DNA from: RGIG4079 sp045637505
GTDB lineage: Bacteria; Bacteroidota; Bacteroidia; Bacteroidales; Muribaculaceae
Direction of reading: 5' to 3'
DNA: 64,000 nucleotides
Assembly: GCA_045637505.1 (NCBI GenBank)
Contig: JAZTZO010000045.1
Location: 1-64,000 of the forward strand
The notes below the pieces were generated by a model. The model was not told the DNA's origin and ran no database searches. It saw nothing but the letters and a program-made list of their open reading frames with translations. This document shows, piece after piece, positions 61,627-64,000 of this stretch; within the stretch, counting starts at the first letter, position 1, and every line of letters starts with the position of its first letter. The position numbers and the translations under genes were made by a program.

Positions 61627-62888
61627 TCAGAAATAGTTATATAAATAGAATGTCCGTCAACTCGGTCAATTGCATTAATGCCTTTACGTTTGAGATATAT
61701 GCGTAATTTTGCTGCAAAATCAGCGATGTCTTGAGTTAATCCGTCTTCGTCCTTAGTTGGGACTTTTATGTTGTCAAATATAATTGTATTTGCTGTTTTT
61801 CCTTGCATATGATATATTCCATTTTCAGCATATGATTTAATCCATTTACGAATATAATCAGAAATTCCATATCCGGAATCGCTAATCTCGTCATCTAGTG
61901 TTTTATAAGAATTTTCATCAATAGAAACATAGATTGCGGCAGTGTGGCCTTGCTCAGGAATTTTGTTTAGTTCTGTGCAAACTTCGTCAAGGAATGATTT
62001 CGATATTTTTTGTATTGCTAATGCACAAAGATTATCAAAGTCTGAGTTTGCATAGCCAGTTACTTTTGAGATATCCGAAGCAAGAGCAGTTCCTGTTGCA
62101 TTGTGAATAGCTTTTATAGTTAGACTAACTGATGGGGTATTGTGTCCGTGGCTTTTTTTTATATCAACGGTTACGTAAACATCCGCGCCACTATTTCTTA
62201 CGATTTGATCGTCAAAAGAATTAGCAGAAGAGGCTTCCATTTGGATTACACGCATCATGGCGTTATATTTTGCTTCAAAATCGATAGTATTAATTTTTTG
62301 TTTGTCAAATTCTTCTTGAACCTTTGCTACTGCTATACGTTTGTCGAAGTCTGTTTCTAATACGTGCTTATAGGTCTGATAATCAGTTTTATATGGCACT
62401 ACCATTATGGTTGGCATAATTTTTTGTACATTATTTTCAACTTGAACTGATTTAGGTTTAATTACTTTGCTATTATTGAGGTCTCTCAATAAGGACTTAT
62501 GATATATGCCAACAATAATTGTTGTTTCATAAAATCCAAGACTATTTTTTTTAGGTTTTTCTATCTCTTTGAAATCTTTTAAGAAAACTGTGTATCTATC
62601 ATTGTCATACAAACGAGAGAAATAGTCAATGTTTTCAGTTCGTTGTGATTCTTGTAATATTGGCTCTCCGTTATTGATACCATTAATGCCTCCAAAAAGA
62701 TAAGTGTCAAAGGCTGATTTTATGGCAAGTTTTACAACTGTTTTTTTCTCGATAGAAGAAGCCGTAACTTTAAGAGATAAAACGTTTCCATTGTCAGAAA
62801 TGAAAGATACATTACGAGAAAAATTATTTGCCGTAGAGAATGGTATTGAAAATAAGATTGAACAGAGTAACAGTATAAATTTATGCAT
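61623..62888 (-). CDS. DUF6175-like exported protein
   Basis: 421 residues with a signal peptide (about 1-20, ending STAN). Two alpha/beta halves: FGGINGINNGEPILQESQRT with YFSRLYDNDRYTVFLKDF (about 65-110), and a CsgG-like part starting KIMPTIMVVPYKTDYQTYKH (about 155-280). The C-terminal third (TAAIYVSIDENSYKTLDDEI, NTIIFDNIKVPTKDEDGLTQ) is found in the Bacteroidota family DUF6175, as I recall it. It follows the FlgT-like gene across a hairpin at 62907-62936. Role unknown. Confidence 0.65.
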   Translation of the reverse strand: MHKFILLLCSILFSIPFSTANNFSRNVSFISDNGNVLSLKVTASSIEKKTVVKLAIKSAFDTYLFGGINGINNGEPILQESQRTENIDYFSRLYDNDRYTVFLKDFKEIEKPKKNSLGFYETTIIVGIYHKSLLRDLNNSKVIKPKSVQVENNVQKIMPTIMVVPYKTDYQTYKHVLETDFDKRIAVAKVQEEFDKQKINTIDFEAKYNAMMRVIQMEASSANSFDDQIVRNSGADVYVTVDIKKSHGHNTPSVSLTIKAIHNATGTALASDISKVTGYANSDFDNLCALAIQKISKSFLDEVCTELNKIPEQGHTAAIYVSIDENSYKTLDDEISDSGYGISDYIRKWIKSYAENGIYHMQGKTANTIIFDNIKVPTKDEDGLTQDIADFAAKLRIYLKRKGINAIDRVDGHSIYITISD

Positions 62889-62906
62889 AGATTTTAGTTT
62901 TAAAAA

Positions 62907-62936
62907 GAGGCTGTACTACAAACCAAGTACAGCCTC
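62907..62936 (-). terminator. Terminator or attenuator inside the envelope cluster
   Basis: GAGGCTGTACT pairs perfectly with AGTACAGCCTC; read leftwards it is followed by TTTTTAAAACT. It lies between the FlgT-like and DUF6175-like genes, so downstream genes may be expressed at a lower level. Confidence 0.75.
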
Positions 62937-62959
62937 GACATTATTGTTTTGGGATATAA

Positions 62960-63733
62960 TTATAGTCCGAAGATGTTCTTGTTTACTTTGCTTATAACAG
63001 ACGTATTACGATTTTCGTTAATAGCTGCATTGATTTCTTTTCCGCCTTTTGTAACTTTACATAAAGACAAGTCGCCTGCTTCAACTGCTTCAACTTTTAT
63101 TTCTCCAATGAGTTTATTTACTTTTCGTCCTGCAACTTCTTTTTCAATATATACGTCCAATTTTTGACCTTTCAAAATACCATTATCACTACCTATATTA
63201 ATGTATAGTTTTTTCGCTTCATCTTTCTTTGCTTCAGATATTTCTACGATGCTACCTTTAAGTTTAAATGTTTCTTCAATAAAGTCTTTGAGTTGAGTAC
63301 TGATAAAATCGATAGCAGCATTTACGGCATCTTTTTCTGTTGAGTAAGAAGAGAGAAAAGTTGGGCTTGTAGCTTCAAATGTTTTATTTGCTATTAAATT
63401 TTTGTTTGATAATTCAGTAACTTTTAGTTGGTATGCAACTTTTGCGGTGTAGTTGATATTTCCTTTTGTATCAGTTTTGCGAGTGCAAGTAAAAGAAACA
63501 ACATGTCCGTCAAGAACATAAGTAGAAGATAAACCAGCATCACTATTCGCTTCAACAATATTAAGGCGAGCCATGTTAGACACTCCTTCAATAACTTTGT
63601 TGCGAACTGCAACTGAATAATTTTCTCCTACACTTGTAGCATAGGTGAAATTGTTGATTGTAATTGATTCTTTTTGTGCAAAAACTCCAATGGTAGAGAA
63701 TAAGGCAACAAGTGCCATTACGATTTTTTTCAT
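62960..63733 (-). CDS. CsgG/FlgT-like exported protein
   Basis: 257 residues with a signal peptide (1-19, ending VFAQ). Residues about 22-145 are a CsgG/TolB-N-like domain (SITINNFTYATSVGENYSVA, STYVLDGHVVSFTCTR). The C-terminal domain (about 160-250) has FlgT-C features: KLYINIGSDNGILKGQKLDVY and LIGEIKVEAVEAGDLSLCKV. Known relatives act in the outer-membrane periplasm space. It heads the four-gene leftward cluster with a -7 element at 63774-63781. Confidence 0.72.
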   Translation of the reverse strand: MKKIVMALVALFSTIGVFAQKESITINNFTYATSVGENYSVAVRNKVIEGVSNMARLNIVEANSDAGLSSTYVLDGHVVSFTCTRKTDTKGNINYTAKVAYQLKVTELSNKNLIANKTFEATSPTFLSSYSTEKDAVNAAIDFISTQLKDFIEETFKLKGSIVEISEAKKDEAKKLYINIGSDNGILKGQKLDVYIEKEVAGRKVNKLIGEIKVEAVEAGDLSLCKVTKGGKEINAAINENRNTSVISKVNKNIFGL

Positions 63734-63773
63734 TGTTATAATTATTTTAGTTAGTGATTAATTGATTTCTTTG

Positions 63774-63781
63774 CAAATTTA
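63774..63781 (-). promoter_or_regulatory. -7 promoter element (TAAATTTG) for the envelope cluster
   Basis: The reverse complement matches TAnnTTTG about 40 bases before the ATG at 63733. Confidence 0.55.
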
Positions 63782-63846
63782 AAGGTTTGTTATTGGATTG
63801 GTTGGTGGTTGTGCGTAAAGAAGTTTTACGGAAGTGTCAAAAGATT

Positions 63847-64000
63847 TTACGGTGTGTGGTCGCTATTGGATGTGAGGGAGGTGGTGTAGTATTGGAAAAA
63901 GTCGTGGTTAAGGGCTTGTGATATGCGTAGGAGAAGGTCGGTGTTAATCGATGGTTGTGAGAAGATATAATACACGTTGGGACGCTCGCAGTTTATTTTG
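63847..64000 (-). CDS. C-terminal part of an HTH (XRE-like) protein, cut by the window edge
   Basis: About 51 codons are visible, ending at a TAA (63847-63849). The text includes INCERPNVYYIFSQPSINTD and LLLRISQALNHDFFQYYT, which matches the second half of small Bacteroidota XRE-type HTH proteins (NVYxIF...SIDTxLLxxIS.AL..DFF). The start lies beyond the window. DNA binding is inferred from the family. Confidence 0.65.
   Translation of the reverse strand, partial: KINCERPNVYYIFSQPSINTDLLLRISQALNHDFFQYYTTSLTSNSDHTP

Noticed and set aside
63813..63850. Two TTTTACGG copies before the envelope cluster
   Set aside because: Two copies of eight bases in A+T-rich DNA are too little to claim an operator.

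Overview
The window is a stretch of chromosome from a member of the Bacteroidales (Bacteroidota). Several independent signs agree. There are many TAnnTTTG -7 promoter elements just upstream of genes. There are GldE-, CoaX- and FtsB/DivIC-type genes with the sequence style of this group, secreted proteins with type IX secretion-like C-termini (YNLQGVKV...), a BspA-like leucine-rich repeat protein, GxxExxY and DUF4143 AAA+ genes, and fairly A+T-rich DNA. A gut lineage such as Muribaculaceae is plausible but cannot be proven here.

Layout. 1-400: left edge with the first codons of a leftward gene, possibly a tyrosine integrase, beside tRNA-Phe. 443-5285: leftward envelope and housekeeping genes (GldE-like, LptC, outer-membrane barrel, CoaX, a membrane protein, an FtsB-like protein). 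5371-7608: rightward rbfA, LolC/E-like permease and a SpoU methyltransferase. 7681-7838: triple direct repeat with a decayed AAA+ ATPase start. 7897-12301: leftward esterase, Mrp, TrmB and LRR protein. 12457-25270: rightward RluA-like enzyme, TonB-domain protein, HAD hydrolase, RibF, Sel1 repeats, GT9, RuvB, then a coupled flippase-glycosyltransferase-amidase set. 25352-28872: barrel protein, O-methyltransferase, AroQ, a lipoprotein, RNase HII. 29007-36429: Na/Pi symporter, a 1315-residue secreted protein, acetylxylan-esterase-like protein. 36476-39463: triple repeat with an intact AAA+/DUF4143 ATPase, radical SAM protein, LD-carboxypeptidase. 39641-42825: SPFH/GYF/zinc-ribbon membrane module resembling B. 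subtilis YdjGHI. 43161-52043: SerS, YqeY, and a 2305-residue secreted amidase. 52292-53017: a GxxExxY gene between two 70-bp direct repeats. 53024-58042: Mfd and an S41 protease. 58240-58414: two tRNA-Asn. 58570-59456: thioredoxin, then a third triple repeat with a decayed AAA+ start. 59628-63733: four-gene LPP20/DUF6175/FlgT-like envelope cluster. The right edge holds the end of an HTH protein.

The most unusual pattern is a recurring architecture: three direct repeats with an exact 32- or 33-bp period directly upstream of an AAA+/DUF4143-type start. It occurs three times with unrelated repeat sequences; one gene is intact, and two break off before the Walker A motif. Second is the GxxExxY unit bounded by near-identical 70-bp repeats with a 22-bp perfect palindrome at its left end. 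A third point is a Sel1 gene whose signal peptide is out of frame by one base in a run of six A. The rest is mostly ordinary core genome, with a strong envelope theme: LPS transport, lipoprotein release, glycan flipping, peptidoglycan amidases and type IX-like cargo.
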